Shown: one piece after another, positions 7,739 to 17,318 of the stretch | Position numbering within the stretch: the stretch's first letter is position 1 | Layout: each line of letters opens with the position of its first letter | From: CAVQBL01 sp963710715 | GTDB taxonomy: Bacteria > Pseudomonadota > Gammaproteobacteria > DSM-16500 | Direction: 5' to 3' | NCBI GenBank assembly: GCA_963710715.1 | Contig: CAVQBL010000013.1 | Coordinates: forward strand, 186,001-250,000 | Length of the DNA: 64,000 bases | Notes under the pieces: generated by a model | The model's input: only the letters and a program-made list of their open reading frames with translations | Database searches by the model: none | What the model was told of the DNA's origin: nothing | Translations under genes and position numbers: made by a program

Positions 7739-10405
7739 ATGACAAAAACGCGGGAAGATATCGATCCAATCGAAACTCAAGAGTGGCTAGAAGCGCTGGC
7801 TTCAGTTGTGGAACACGAAGGTCCTGAACGTGCGCGCTTTATTGTGGAAACTTTGCTTGAAAATGCTCAGCAATCTGGTGTTGATTTAGGTAAAGCAACC
7901 ACATTAAATACAGCTTATGTGAATACTATTCCTGTTGGGCAACAGCCTGCTTATCCCGGCGATCTCGAATTAGAACAACGCATTGATGCTATCAATCGTT
8001 GGAATGCCATTGCGATGGTAATAAAAGCTAAAAAAGATGTGGGCGGAGTGGGTGGTCATTTGTCTTCTTATGCCTCGATTGCCACACTTTATGAAGTCGG
8101 ATTGAATCATTTTTTCCGCGGCGCTTCCAAAGAAACTCCTGGGGATCTTGTGTATTTCCAAGGTCACTCATCAGAAGGTAATTATGCGCGTGCATTTTTA
8201 GAAGAAAGACTCTCAGAAAAGAATTTACGTAATTTTCGTCAAGAAGTCGGTGGTGAAGGTTTATCTTCTTATCCGCATCCATGGTTGATGCCGAATTTTT
8301 GGCAGTTTGCCACAGTGTCACTCGGCTTGGGTGCGTTACAAGCTATTTATCAAGCACGATTTTTAAAATATTTAGAAAACCGTAAATTAATTGCTCCCAA
8401 TGATCGTAAAGTATGGGTATTTTGCGGTGACGGTGAAATGGATGAACCTGAATCCATTGCGGCACTTTCTATGGCCGCGCGCGAAAATTTAGATAACATG
8501 ATTTATGTTGTGAATTGTAATTTGCAACGTCTCGATGGCTTGGTGCGTAGCAATAGTAAAATTGTTCAAGAGTTGGAAGGATTGTTTCGCGGTGCGGGAT
8601 GGAATGTCATCAAAGTATTGTGGGGAAGTCAGTGGGATGCTTTATTTGCTAAGGATAAAAAAGGTTTGCTCGCAAAACGTTTAACCGAATGTGTGGATGG
8701 TGAGTTGCAAACTGCTTATGTACGCGGCGGTGAATATCGTCGAGAATTTTTATGTGGTGATAATGAAGAATTAAAAGCCTTATTAGCGGATTGGTCGGAT
8801 GAAGATTTGAGTAAATTGCAACGCGGTGGCCATGATCCATTAAAAGTGTATGCAGCATACGCGCAAGCTGTGAAAACTAAAGATAAGCCTACGGTTATTC
8901 TTGCGCAATCAGTGAAAGGTTTTGGACTTGGCACAACAGGTGCTGAAGGTCGCAATGTTGCGCATAACCAGTTAGACATGACCACAGCAGAGCTAAAAGC
9001 GTTTCGTGAACGTTTTAAGTTGCCTATCACGGATCAGCAATTATCGGATTTTTGTTTCTATAAACCCGAAAAAAATAGTCCGGAAATTCGTTACTTACAT
9101 GCGCAACGTGAAAAATTAAATGGTTATTTGCCATCGCGTGTCGAGATTTCTCAGCCACTTGAGGTATTACCACTTTCAGCGTTTGATGCAGTCTTAAAAG
9201 GAACGGGTGATCGTACCATGTCAACCACTATGGTGCTTGGGCGTATTTTAAATGTATTGCTGAAAGATCCTGTTTTAGGTTCCCGTATGGTGCCGATTTT
9301 TTCGGATGAAGTGCGCACTTTTGGTTTTGAAGCCTTGTTCCGCCAAGTGGGAATTTATTCTCACGTGGGGCAATTGTATATGCCCGAAGATAAAGAACAA
9401 TTACTTTATTACCGTGAAACACAAGATGGTCAAGTATTAGAAGAAGGTATTACTGAGTCAGGCTGCATGTCATCGTGGATTGCGGCAGCAACTTCTTATG
9501 CCACGCATCATTTAGCGATGATTCCATTTTTTACTTTTTATTCTATGTTTGGTTTTCAACGTGTGGGCGATTTGATTTGGGCAGCAGGCGATATGCGTGC
9601 GCGTGGATTTTTAATTGGGGCAACTGCTGGACGTACTACTCTAGAGGGCGAAGGCTTGCAACATCAAGACGGTCAGAGTTTATTAATGGCATCTGCTGTG
9701 CCAAATTGTCGCGCGTATGATCCTACGTTTGGATATGAAATGGCAGTGATTATTCATCATGGTTTACAACAAATGTATCACGAAGAACAAGATGTGTTTT
9801 ATTACATCATGTCTATGAATGAAAAGTATATTCAACCTGAAATGCCTCAAGGTGTAGAAGAGGGCATTATCAAGGGAATGTATTTGCTGAAAAAAGCAGG
9901 CAAAACAAAATTAAAAGTGCAATTGCTGGGTGGCGGTGCTATTTTGCGTGAAGTGATTGCTGCAGCTGAACTTTTAGAAAAAGATTTTTCTGTGCAAGCG
10001 AATGTATGGAGTGTGACAAGTTTTAACGAATTGCGTCGAGATGGTTTAGCAGTGCAACGCGCTAATATGCTAGCACCTGAGAAAAAAGCACAAATCAGTT
10101 ATGTTGAAAAATGTTTGCAAGCACAAGATGGGCCGGTGATTGCGGCAACGGATTATATTCGTACTTACGCAGATCAAATCCGGCCTTTTGTTTCGGGTTC
10201 TTATACTGTATTAGGTACAGATGGTTTTGGACGTAGTGATACGCGTGAACAATTGCGCCGCTTTTTTGAAGTCGATCGTTATTATATTGTGGTTGCGGCC
10301 TTGCATACTTTAGCAAAAGATGGCGCAATACCCACAAGTAAAGTGACGGAAGCGATGAAAAAATATAATATTGATCCAAAGAAACCGAATCCGGTGGGGG
10401 TTTAA
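7739..10405 (+). CDS. aceE: Pyruvate dehydrogenase E1 component, homodimeric type
   Basis: Decarboxylates pyruvate with thiamine diphosphate and passes the acetyl group to lipoyl-E2, linking glycolysis to the citrate cycle. The 888 residues are full length for the homodimeric AceE family and uninterrupted. The ThDP-binding motif is seen as GDGEMDEP near residue 230 running to NCNLQRLDG near 262. YFQGHSSEGNYARAFLE and HQDGQSLLMASAVPN are further signatures. The downstream genes of the operon, aceF and lpd, are broken by many small shifts, although this frame is clean over 2.7 kb. Confidence 0.97.
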   Translation: MTKTREDIDPIETQEWLEALASVVEHEGPERARFIVETLLENAQQSGVDLGKATTLNTAYVNTIPVGQQPAYPGDLELEQRIDAINRWNAIAMVIKAKKDVGGVGGHLSSYASIATLYEVGLNHFFRGASKETPGDLVYFQGHSSEGNYARAFLEERLSEKNLRNFRQEVGGEGLSSYPHPWLMPNFWQFATVSLGLGALQAIYQARFLKYLENRKLIAPNDRKVWVFCGDGEMDEPESIAALSMAARENLDNMIYVVNCNLQRLDGLVRSNSKIVQELEGLFRGAGWNVIKVLWGSQWDALFAKDKKGLLAKRLTECVDGELQTAYVRGGEYRREFLCGDNEELKALLADWSDEDLSKLQRGGHDPLKVYAAYAQAVKTKDKPTVILAQSVKGFGLGTTGAEGRNVAHNQLDMTTAELKAFRERFKLPITDQQLSDFCFYKPEKNSPEIRYLHAQREKLNGYLPSRVEISQPLEVLPLSAFDAVLKGTGDRTMSTTMVLGRILNVLLKDPVLGSRMVPIFSDEVRTFGFEALFRQVGIYSHVGQLYMPEDKEQLLYYRETQDGQVLEEGITESGCMSSWIAAATSYATHHLAMIPFFTFYSMFGFQRVGDLIWAAGDMRARGFLIGATAGRTTLEGEGLQHQDGQSLLMASAVPNCRAYDPTFGYEMAVIIHHGLQQMYHEEQDVFYYIMSMNEKYIQPEMPQGVEEGIIKGMYLLKKAGKTKLKVQLLGGGAILREVIAAAELLEKDFSVQANVWSVTSFNELRRDGLAVQRANMLAPEKKAQISYVEKCLQAQDGPVIAATDYIRTYADQIRPFVSGSYTVLGTDGFGRSDTREQLRRFFEVDRYYIVVAALHTLAKDGAIPTSKVTEAMKKYNIDPKKPNPVGV

Positions 10406-10413
10406 AATAGTGT

Positions 10414-10448
10414 CCCTCCCCTCCAATGCTTTTTATTGGAGGGGAGGG
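10414..10448 (+). terminator. Intercistronic hairpin between aceE and aceF
   Basis: A perfect 14-base stem (CCCTCCCCTCCAAT, 10414-10427, with ATTGGAGGGGAGGG, 10435-10448) has a 7-base loop. It is not followed by a T run, so it may be an mRNA-stability hairpin rather than a true terminator. A weaker hairpin with GGAG/CTCC arms follows it before the strong TAGGAGGT of aceF. Confidence 0.6.
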
Positions 10449-10508
10449 TTGGGAGGAGGTTTTGATCTCCTCACCCGTGATTTTATTTATATCTAGGAGG
10501 TTACTTGC

Positions 10509-11812
10509 TTGGCAACAAAAAATATCACAGTTCCCGATATCGGCGGTGCAACAGATGTTGATGTCATTGAAGTTTTAGTCAAAGTGGGTGATCATGTTAA
10601 AGTCGATACTCCTTTGGTTACATTGGAATCAGACAAAGCCACCATGGAAGTGCCTTCAACGGATGAAGGTGTAGTGAAAGAATTAAAATTGAAAGTAGGT
10701 GATAAAGTCTCCCAGGGCTCAGTTATTCTTAGTGTTAGAAACATGCACAAGCGGCTGCAGCAGCAAAACCGGCTGCAACAGAAACAAACCCAGCCAAGGC
10801 ACGCTGAACCCGTAGCAGCGAAAGCGTCCGCTCCTGCTCCAGTTGCAAAACAAACTGAACCCGCTTCTGAAAAAGAAGCTATTTCAGGAACGGTCATCAC
10901 TGCGGGATATAACGCTAATGTACATGCAGGACCTGCTGTCAGAAAATTAGCGCGTGAATTTGGTGTTGATCTAAACCAAGTTGCTGCAACGGGTCCTAAA
11001 CAACGTATTCTTAAAAGAAGATGTACAAGCTTTTGTGAAATCGCAACTTCTCTCAAACTGCATGAGTGGTGCGGCAGGATTACCTGCAGCACCTGTTGTG
11101 GATTTTGCAAAATTTGGTCCCAGTTGAAATGCAACCGCTTGTCACGCATTAAAAAACTCTCTGGAAAAAATTTACATCGTAATTGGTTGTTGGTTCCGCA
11201 TGTCACTCAATTTGGTGAAGCAGATATCACGGAATTGGAAGAGTTTCGTCAAGCACAAAAATCGGTAACAGAAAAACAAGGCATAAAATTGACACCACTG
11301 GTTTTTATCATGAAAGCAGTGGTTGCTGCTTTAAAAGCGTTTCCGGAATTTAATGCTTCACTTGATGCAACGGCAGAGAATTTAGTCATGAAAAATTATT
11401 TTCATATTGGTGTTGCAGTGGATACACCCGATGGATTGGTTGTGCCGGTGATTCGCGATGTTGATAAAAAAGGTTTAATGGATTTAGCCAAAGAATTAGC
11501 GATAGTCAGTGAAAAAGCCCGCAACAAGCAATTGACTGCGAATGATATGCAAGGCGGAAGTTTTTCAATTTCGAGTTTAGGTGGAATTGGTGGCACAGCA
11601 TTTACCCCCATTGTAAATTTCCTGAAGTGGCGATTTTAGGTGTTTCAAAATCTTCACATAAACCAGTTTATCAAGAGGGTGCATTTGTCCCGCGCTTGAT
11701 GTTGCCTTTGTCGCTTTCGTATGATCATCGTGTGATTGATGGCGCAGATGGTGCGCGTTTTATGGTGTATTTATCAAATATGTTATCGGATATTAGGAAT
11801 TTATTATTGTAA
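10509..11812 (+). pseudogene. aceF: Dihydrolipoamide acetyltransferase (E2 of PDH), frameshifted
   Basis: Would transfer acetyl groups to CoA. The TTG start has a strong TAGGAGGT. One lipoyl domain is visible, with the lipoylated lysine in ESDKATMEVPS (about residue 42), then an Ala/Pro linker, an E1/E3-binding segment (VHAGPAVRKLAREFGVDL) and the catalytic domain ending SLSYDHRVIDGADGARF. The frame is broken repeatedly. About 10740-10800 reads sensibly (PAATETNPAKA) only in another frame. 11010-11135 needs several shifts to give EDVQAFVKSQ and SGAAGLPAAP. One base is missing near 11615, so the last ~60 residues sit in another frame. This is either true decay or poor sequence. Confidence 0.85.
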
Positions 11813-11829
11813 TAATAAGAATTAAACAA

Positions 11830-13264
11830 ATGAGTGAAATTCAAACAGAAGTTGTTGTCTTAGGTAGTGGTCCTGGTGGTTATACAGCGGCATTTCGTGC
11901 TGCGGATTTAGGCAAAAAAGTTATTTTAATTGAACGTTATGAAAATATCGGTGGTGTATGTTTAAATGTAGGTTGTATTCCCTCGAAAGCCTTATTACAT
12001 GTCAGCAAAAGTAATAGATGAAGCCCATGAAATGGCTGATTTTGGCGTTGATTTTGGTAAGCCAAAAATTGATACAAAAAAATTACGTGAATGGAAAAAT
12101 AAAGTGGTCGGCAAATTCACCGGCGGTTTAAAAATGTTAGCAAAACAACGCAAAGTAGAAATTGTACATGGCGTTGGGCAATTTATTTCGAATAATCAAA
12201 TTGCAGTCGACGACGTCGAATGGCAAACAAGTTGTTCGTTTTGAAAATGCGATTATTGCTGCAGGTTCACGCCCAGTAAAATTACCTTTTTTACCGGATG
12301 ATCCACGCATTATTGATTCAACAGGTGCTTTAGAAATTGAAGAAACCAATTGCAAAATGCTGGTGATTGGTGGTGGCATTATTGGTTTAGAAATGGCAAC
12401 GGTTTATCACGCATTAGGTGCAGAAATTACGGTAGTTGAATTAATGGATCAAATTATTCCGGGTTGTGATAAAGATATTGTCATGCCGCTTTATAAGCGT
12501 ATCCAAAAGCGTTACAAAAATATTTTATTAAAAACCAAAGTCACAAAAGTGGAAGCAAAAAAAGATGGGTTGTGGGTGACATTCGAAGGTGAAAATGCAC
12601 CTAAGCAACCCGAAAAATTTGATCGTATACTTTGTGCTGTTGGTCGACGCCCCAATGGTGATCAAATTGCTGCTGACAAAGCAGGTGTAAAAGTCGATGA
12701 GCGTGGATTTATTCCTGCCGATAAACAAATGCGTACTAATGTTCCGCATATTTTTGCGATTGGTGATGTTGCAGGTAATCCTATGCTTGCACATAAAGCG
12801 ATGCCAGAAGGACGTGTTGCTGCAGAAGTCATTGCTGGATTAAAACATTATTTTGATCCCAAATGTATTCCCAGCGTTGCTTATACTGATCCCGAAGTCG
12901 CTTGGGTGGTGTGACTGAAAATGAAGCCAAAGCCAAAGGTATTAAATATGGTAAAGGCGTATTTCCTTGGGCGGCCAGTGGCCGTTCACTGAGTATCGGC
13001 CGTGATGAAGGTATTACTAAACTTCTCATCGATGAAACAAGTCATCGCGTCATTGGTGCAGGTATTGTTGGTCCCAATGCAGGTGAATTGATGGGAGAAA
13101 TAGGCTTAGCCATTGAAATGGGTTGTGATGTTGAAGATATTTCGTTGACGATTCATCCGCATCCAACCTTATCAGAAACAATTCCTCTGTCTGCGGAAGT
13201 ATTTGAAGGTACGATTACTGATTTATATATTCCAAAGAAGAAAGTGGAAGAGAAAGCGGTTTAA
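11830..13264 (+). pseudogene. lpd: Dihydrolipoamide dehydrogenase (E3), frameshifted
   Basis: FAD-dependent re-oxidation of dihydrolipoamide. The start is MSEIQTEVVVLGSGPGGYTAAFRA, and the redox-active pair is CLNVGCIP. The NAD site (VIGGGIIGLEMATVYHALGAEITVVE), FAD site (IFAIGDVAGNPMLAHKA) and the C-terminal active-site motif HPHPTLSE are all present but fall in four successive frames. Shifts are seen near 12006 (one A too many in AAAAGT), near 12210 and near 12907 (one G short in GGGTGG). Every piece is well conserved, so the gene was active recently or the sequence carries errors. It is last in the aceE-aceF-lpd operon. Confidence 0.85.
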
Positions 13265-13309
13265 ACACGTCGCTTTATCGTTATTGCGAGCATGCTGGGG
13301 AGTAGGCTT

Positions 13310-13442
13310 TTATTTTCTCTCATGCTCCCACATCACTTCCTTACTTTGTGTCTCCTGCGCTAACACACGCGCAACTACAAACAATACATCTGAAAGTCGG
13401 TTCATAATAATGTAGAGTCTCTGGGTTAATTTTTTCTGCGCG
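13310..13442 (-). pseudogene. Displaced 3' end of the cobalamin adenosyltransferase gene
   Basis: About 133 bases nearly identical to the last part of the adenosyltransferase gene at 15061-15195. On the minus strand it encodes MNRLSDVLFVVARVLAQ, then ETQSKEVMWEHERK and a stop. An extra base just before the MNRLS motif breaks the frame relative to the intact gene. With the intact 3' end it forms direct repeats around the ATPase gene, as when an element inserts into the 3' end of a gene and restores it. Confidence 0.85.
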
Positions 13443-13472
13443 TAAATCTCAGCCATATAGAGTACTAGTATA

Positions 13473-13542
13473 CGTGGCTGAAATTATCAGTTAATAGTTG
13501 ATTTTCAGCCGCTTTTATATATACTATATTTGGCTGAAATCA
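13473..13542. promoter_or_regulatory. Inverted and direct repeats upstream of the ATPase gene
   Basis: GGCTGAAATTATCAG and TTGATTTTCAGCC can pair, and TGGCTGAAAT recurs as a direct repeat about 50 bases later, just before the ATPase start. AT-rich TATATATACTATATT lies between. This is a candidate autoregulatory operator or an end of the inserted segment. Confidence 0.35.
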
Positions 13543-13556
13543 ACAAAGGATTGGCT

Positions 13557-15017
13557 ATGGCTATCATTGGTCGCAAGAAAGAACAGCAATTACTGCAAGG
13601 CGTTTATAACTCAAAACAAGCTGAATTTGTGGCAGTTTACGGTCGCAGACGAGTTGGTAAGACGCATTTAATTGCTCAGTTTTTTAAATCAAAAAAATGT
13701 CTCTTTCTTTATGTGGTTGGAATGAAAGATGGTTCGCTTGTTGATCAATTGCGCCATTTTACACAAGCAGTTTTTTCTACCTTTAATCCTGGCCTGGCTT
13801 TGGCGGATTATCATTTTCGTTCTTGGGAAGAAGGTTTAGCGCAGCTAACAACATTAATAAGCAATGTGCAGAAAAATCGTAAAATCATACTTTTCTTTGA
13901 TGAATTGCCATGGCTTTCTACACCCCGTTCCAAAATGTTACAAGCATTAGAGTATTATTGGAATCGGCATTGGTCGCATGATAAACGCCTCAAGCTTGTT
14001 GTTTGTGGTTCAGCTGCGTCATGGATGCTGTCAAAAATCGTACATAACAAGGGTGGCCTTCACAACCGAATTACCAGGACAATTCGACTCGAACCATTCA
14101 CCCTTGCGGAATCTAAAAACTATTTGCATCACCTCGGCATCGGTTATAGCAATCGCCAAACTTTAGAAATTTATATGGCGATAGGTGGGATACCGCACTA
14201 TTTAAGATTACTAAGATCAGGACTGTCACCGGCACAAAATATTAATATGGTTTGTTTTCAAGCCGATAGCAAACTTAAAGAAGAATTTTGCCAATTATTT
14301 GTCTCACTATTTGAAGAAAGTACAGCTCATGAAGAGATTATTCGACTCATAGCAGCTAAACGTAAAGGATTAAGCCGATCAGCAATAGCAAAAGCAGCAA
14401 AACAGTCTAAAGATGGTGGTCGTCTCACTACGCGCCTTAAGGAATTGGAAGAAGCGGGGTTTATTGTTAGCCATGTCCCTTGGCGACAGGAGCACGGTGT
14501 TTATTATAAAGTGATTGATGAATACACTTTATTTTATTTGTCATGGATAAAACCAATAGTAAATAAAAAAATTAGTCGTAATTACTGGCAAAGCTGCGCT
14601 GATTCTCCTGCTTATTATGCTTGGGCAGGTTTATCGTTTGAAGCGGTTTGTGAAAAACATCTTGATGCAATTCGGAAAGCATTATCTATTCCAGATGATA
14701 GCGTTGCTTATAGTTGGCAGCATTTGCCTCAGAAAGGTGCGGAAGAAGATGGCGCCCAAATTGATCTGCTGTTTGATCGGAAAGATCAAATTATAACAAT
14801 CTGCGAAATAAAATATACAGAAAAACCATTTATAATTGATAAGGATTACGCAAAACGTTTGTTGACAAAAGTTAACGTTTATCGCAAAGAAACACGATGC
14901 AAGAAAGAAATATTTATAGCTTTTGTGTCAGCTTCTGGACTTAAACCATCATTATACTCAGTAGATATGATAACAAACGAAGCAAATTTGGAAGATTTAT
15001 TTAATGATCCCATATAG
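13557..15017 (+). CDS. ATP-binding protein of the archaeal-type ATPase/DUF234 family
   Basis: A 486-residue P-loop ATPase. It starts MAIIGRKKEQQLLQGVY, and the ATG is supported by AAAGGA upstream. Walker A is GRRRVGKTHL (about 29-38) and Walker B is IILFFDELPWL. A winged-helix part (GLSRSAIAKAAKQ) is followed by a C-terminal DUF234-like region with a nuclease-like core: EEDGAQIDLLFDR and ICEIKYTEKPF, where D...EIK fits a PD-(D/E)XK arrangement. Such proteins are common, mobile and of unknown role. It sits between direct repeats of the neighbouring adenosyltransferase 3' end, so it is probably an acquired gene. There is no integrase beside it. Confidence 0.85.
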   Translation: MAIIGRKKEQQLLQGVYNSKQAEFVAVYGRRRVGKTHLIAQFFKSKKCLFLYVVGMKDGSLVDQLRHFTQAVFSTFNPGLALADYHFRSWEEGLAQLTTLISNVQKNRKIILFFDELPWLSTPRSKMLQALEYYWNRHWSHDKRLKLVVCGSAASWMLSKIVHNKGGLHNRITRTIRLEPFTLAESKNYLHHLGIGYSNRQTLEIYMAIGGIPHYLRLLRSGLSPAQNINMVCFQADSKLKEEFCQLFVSLFEESTAHEEIIRLIAAKRKGLSRSAIAKAAKQSKDGGRLTTRLKELEEAGFIVSHVPWRQEHGVYYKVIDEYTLFYLSWIKPIVNKKISRNYWQSCADSPAYYAWAGLSFEAVCEKHLDAIRKALSIPDDSVAYSWQHLPQKGAEEDGAQIDLLFDRKDQIITICEIKYTEKPFIIDKDYAKRLLTKVNVYRKETRCKKEIFIAFVSASGLKPSLYSVDMITNEANLEDLFNDPI

Positions 15018-15060
15018 TGATTCAGTGGGGGCTCGCGATTAGCATTTAACAACAGAATTC

Positions 15061-15615
15061 TTATTTTTTTCTCTCATGCTCCCACATCACTTCCTTACTT
15101 TGTGTCTCCTGCGCTAACACACGCGCAATTACAAACAACACATCTGAAAGCCGGTTCATATAATGCAAAGTTTCTGGATTGATTTTTTCTGCGCGGTTGA
15201 GTGTGAAGAGACATCGCTCCGCGCGTCGGCAGACGGTGCGAGCCACATGGCACGTTGCTGATGTTACATTTCCACCGGGTAAAATAAATTCTTTTAGCGG
15301 TGGTAAAGGTGCATTCCATTTATCTAAAATATTTTCTAAATGTGTAACTTTTTTTGCAGTGATAACATGATGATGTGGTGGGCATAATTCCCCGCCAATG
15401 TCGAATAAGTCTTGTTGAATTTGTGTTAACTCTGCGTGAATTTCTTCATGCTTAGGTTCAAGAGCAAGCACGAGACCAATAAAAGAATTTAATTCATCCA
15501 ATGTTCCTAGAGTTTCAATAGCAGTTGATGTTTTACTGAGACGATTTTTGCCATCCAAGCTGGTTGTGCCATCATCGCCTTTGCGGGTATAAATTTTTGA
15601 GAGTCGATTGCTCAT
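15061..15615 (-). CDS. Cob(I)alamin adenosyltransferase, PduO type
   Basis: Adenosylates cob(I)alamin with ATP to make coenzyme B12. The 184 residues match the PduO/MMAB N-terminal family: IYTRKGDDGTTSLDGKNRLSK near the start (ATP-binding loop), DELNSFIGL, FILPGGNVTSATCHVARTVCRRAER and the C-terminal NRLSDVLFVIAR. The start follows the family pattern SNRLSKIYTRKGD. The gene is intact although an insertion lies right at its 3' end. With the BtuF-like protein it suggests B12 salvage. Confidence 0.93.
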   Translation of the reverse strand: MSNRLSKIYTRKGDDGTTSLDGKNRLSKTSTAIETLGTLDELNSFIGLVLALEPKHEEIHAELTQIQQDLFDIGGELCPPHHHVITAKKVTHLENILDKWNAPLPPLKEFILPGGNVTSATCHVARTVCRRAERCLFTLNRAEKINPETLHYMNRLSDVLFVIARVLAQETQSKEVMWEHERKK

Positions 15616-15651
15616 TGCATAATTATGAACTTTTAAATCTAAAAAAACAAA

Positions 15652-15681
15652 TAGCCCTCTTATTTGTTCTTAAGAGGGCTA
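15652..15681 (-). terminator. Rho-independent terminator
   Basis: An 11-base stem (TAGCCCTCTTA with TAAGAGGGCTA) and an 8-base loop, followed on the minus strand by ATTTGTTTTTTTAG. It ends the membrane-protein transcript before the adenosyltransferase gene. Confidence 0.8.
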
Positions 15682-15695
15682 GTATGCTTTAGCTG

Positions 15696-16475
15696 CTACA
15701 CACCAGGTCCTCTGCTGCTGTTCTTCTGCGTATCTGAGCCCGCATCCGCATCCGCAGCCGTAGTGGCGGTGCCAAGTTCCGTTTCTTCGTTTCGTTTTGG
15801 TCCTGCTGGTGGACGTGAACCGTTACCACTCGCACCAAGATCTGAATACTCATCACTCACCGCATCCCCTAAAAGAGCTTCTTGATGAGCAGCAGTTCTC
15901 TTGTTTTTCCATTCCTTTATGGAACTACCACAATTAATAATGCCATCCTTAATTGCTTTTCTATTGTAAAATAAGTTGAGGACAGTTAGACCACCTCCAA
16001 CTACGAGTGCGCCATAGGCATCGTCTTTTGTTAATTCTGATAAATTACGGGCAGTATCGGGAAACATGCATGCGCTAGCTAGCATACCAGCTGCTTGCGC
16101 TCCCAGAATGAAGAGTGGATTTGAAGTTGTTAGCTCCAGTCCCTTTTTAGCTGCTTGTTTAAGACGCAACGTCATTTTTTCACCTTGGGTAATAATGGCA
16201 TCGTAGTTGTCCCAGAGAACAGCAAGTACAAACACAGCAGATACTCCAGCAGGTCCTGGTACCGCATGCGCTACATCATTTCCCAATGTTCTACCCTGAT
16301 CACCGCTGATGCCGCCTCCAACTGCTGTAAATACAGCTGCAGTAGCACTACTTACTGCGCCAGCGGCTAGAGCTGCGGTTCCTCCCACTAATGTTTTTGA
16401 TCCAGCATTCTTAAGTCTATCTTTTATTCCTACTGTGCTTTGTCTGGGTGAACCCATAAAATTACTCCTATTCAT
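15696..16475 (-). CDS. Uncharacterised membrane protein, effector-like
   Basis: A 259-residue protein with no family that I recognise. Gly/Ala-rich hydrophobic stretches lie near residues 29-55, 74-88, 119-137 and 153-170, followed by a hydrophilic Ser/Gly/Asp/Ala-rich tail (about 205-259) ending DTQKNSSRGPGV. There is no signal peptide. The minus-strand start has TAGGAGTAATTTT before the ATG, a good ribosome-binding site, and a strong terminator follows. The low-complexity tail and membrane segments resemble secreted or host-directed proteins of intracellular bacteria, but this is only an impression. Confidence 0.65.
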   Translation of the reverse strand: MNRSNFMGSPRQSTVGIKDRLKNAGSKTLVGGTAALAAGAVSSATAAVFTAVGGGISGDQGRTLGNDVAHAVPGPAGVSAVFVLAVLWDNYDAIITQGEKMTLRLKQAAKKGLELTTSNPLFILGAQAAGMLASACMFPDTARNLSELTKDDAYGALVVGGGLTVLNLFYNRKAIKDGIINCGSSIKEWKNKRTAAHQEALLGDAVSDEYSDLGASGNGSRPPAGPKRNEETELGTATTAADADAGSDTQKNSSRGPGV

Positions 16476-16687
16476 TATTTAATTAAAAAATGTTGCATAC
16501 TAATAAATACTCTATTTAATAAGGTATGCATCCGGCATTCTATTATAAAAATTATCAGAATGACATCTACAAAATAGCTAAACTCAAATAAACTGTATAA
16601 TATGTTGGCAACCAAAGAATCAAAACTTAAACAATTTGTTCAATATTTTTCCATTTGTAACTATTCACGATTCTTACAAAAAGAACT

Positions 16688-16804
16688 CGTCATTGCGAGC
16701 CTCACGCTTTAGCTTTATGTGAGGCGTGGCAATCCAGACGGCACGACAACGTTCCCCTGCTTCGTCGCAAAAGGCGCTCCCGCAATGACGGCGTGAATAG
16801 TTAC
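16688..16804. repeat. Dispersed palindromic repeat, copy 3
   Basis: The left arm, from the CGTCATTGCGAG core through GGCAATCCAG, matches copy 1 near 2197 almost exactly. The right arm, ending CGCAATGACGG, is followed by the same GAATAGTTACC. It lies 20 bases before rimI. The rest of the 16476-16824 gap holds only AT-rich DNA with a small TGCATAC/GTATGCA inverted repeat near 16494-16530. Confidence 0.85.
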
Positions 16805-16824
16805 CTGTTGAAAGTAAAATTAAC

Positions 16825-17307
16825 ATGATTACAATGAGTCATTCTAATCAAACCAAGGCCGCTCCCATGCTACGCCACGTGCGCGCAAATGATTTACCCC
16901 GATTGATGGTAATTGAAATCGCAACACAAGTTTTTCCTTGGTCGGAAGATGTATTTATACAATGCATGCAACCCGGTTATGTGGGATGGGTGTTAGAACA
17001 AGAAGAAAAAATCATTGGATTTGTTTTTGTATCTCTACTGGCTGATGAGTGCCACATTTTGAATTTATGTGTTGCACCCGATTATCAACATCAAGGGTTT
17101 GGCCGCCAATTGCTAGTGCATGCTTTGCAAGAAGTCAGTAATGAAGGTGCGGGTATTGCATACCTTGAAGTGCGTCGTTCTAATCAGCACGCGCTTGCAT
17201 TGTATAAAAAACTAGGCTTTAGATCGGTAGGGGAACGCAAAGGTTATTATCGCACTAAAAATGGTAATGAGGATGCGTTAGTGTTGGCCAAAGATTTGGG
17301 GGTGTAG
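16825..17307 (+). CDS. rimI: Ribosomal protein S18-alanine N-acetyltransferase
   Basis: A GNAT-fold enzyme that acetylates the N-terminal alanine of ribosomal protein S18. The acetyl-CoA loop is visible as CVAPDYQHQGFGRQLLVHAL, and LEVRRSNQHALALYKKLGFRSVGERKGYY is the classic RimI signature. At 160 residues it is slightly longer than usual. The start could also be the ATG at 16834 or the one at 16867, where AAGG lies at good spacing, so the first ~14 residues are uncertain. The gene lies just ahead of prfC. Confidence 0.88.
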   Translation: MITMSHSNQTKAAPMLRHVRANDLPRLMVIEIATQVFPWSEDVFIQCMQPGYVGWVLEQEEKIIGFVFVSLLADECHILNLCVAPDYQHQGFGRQLLVHALQEVSNEGAGIAYLEVRRSNQHALALYKKLGFRSVGERKGYYRTKNGNEDALVLAKDLGV

Positions 17308-17318
17308 TAAAATATATT

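Noticed and set aside
10592..11206. Minus-strand frame of 204 codons opposite aceF
   Set aside because: It is the antisense of the lipoyl domain and linker, which are clearly coding on the plus strand even though frameshifted.
13265..15060. Insertion sequence around the ATPase gene
   Set aside because: The flanking 135-base direct repeats are pieces of the neighbouring gene, not terminal inverted repeats, and no transposase is encoded.
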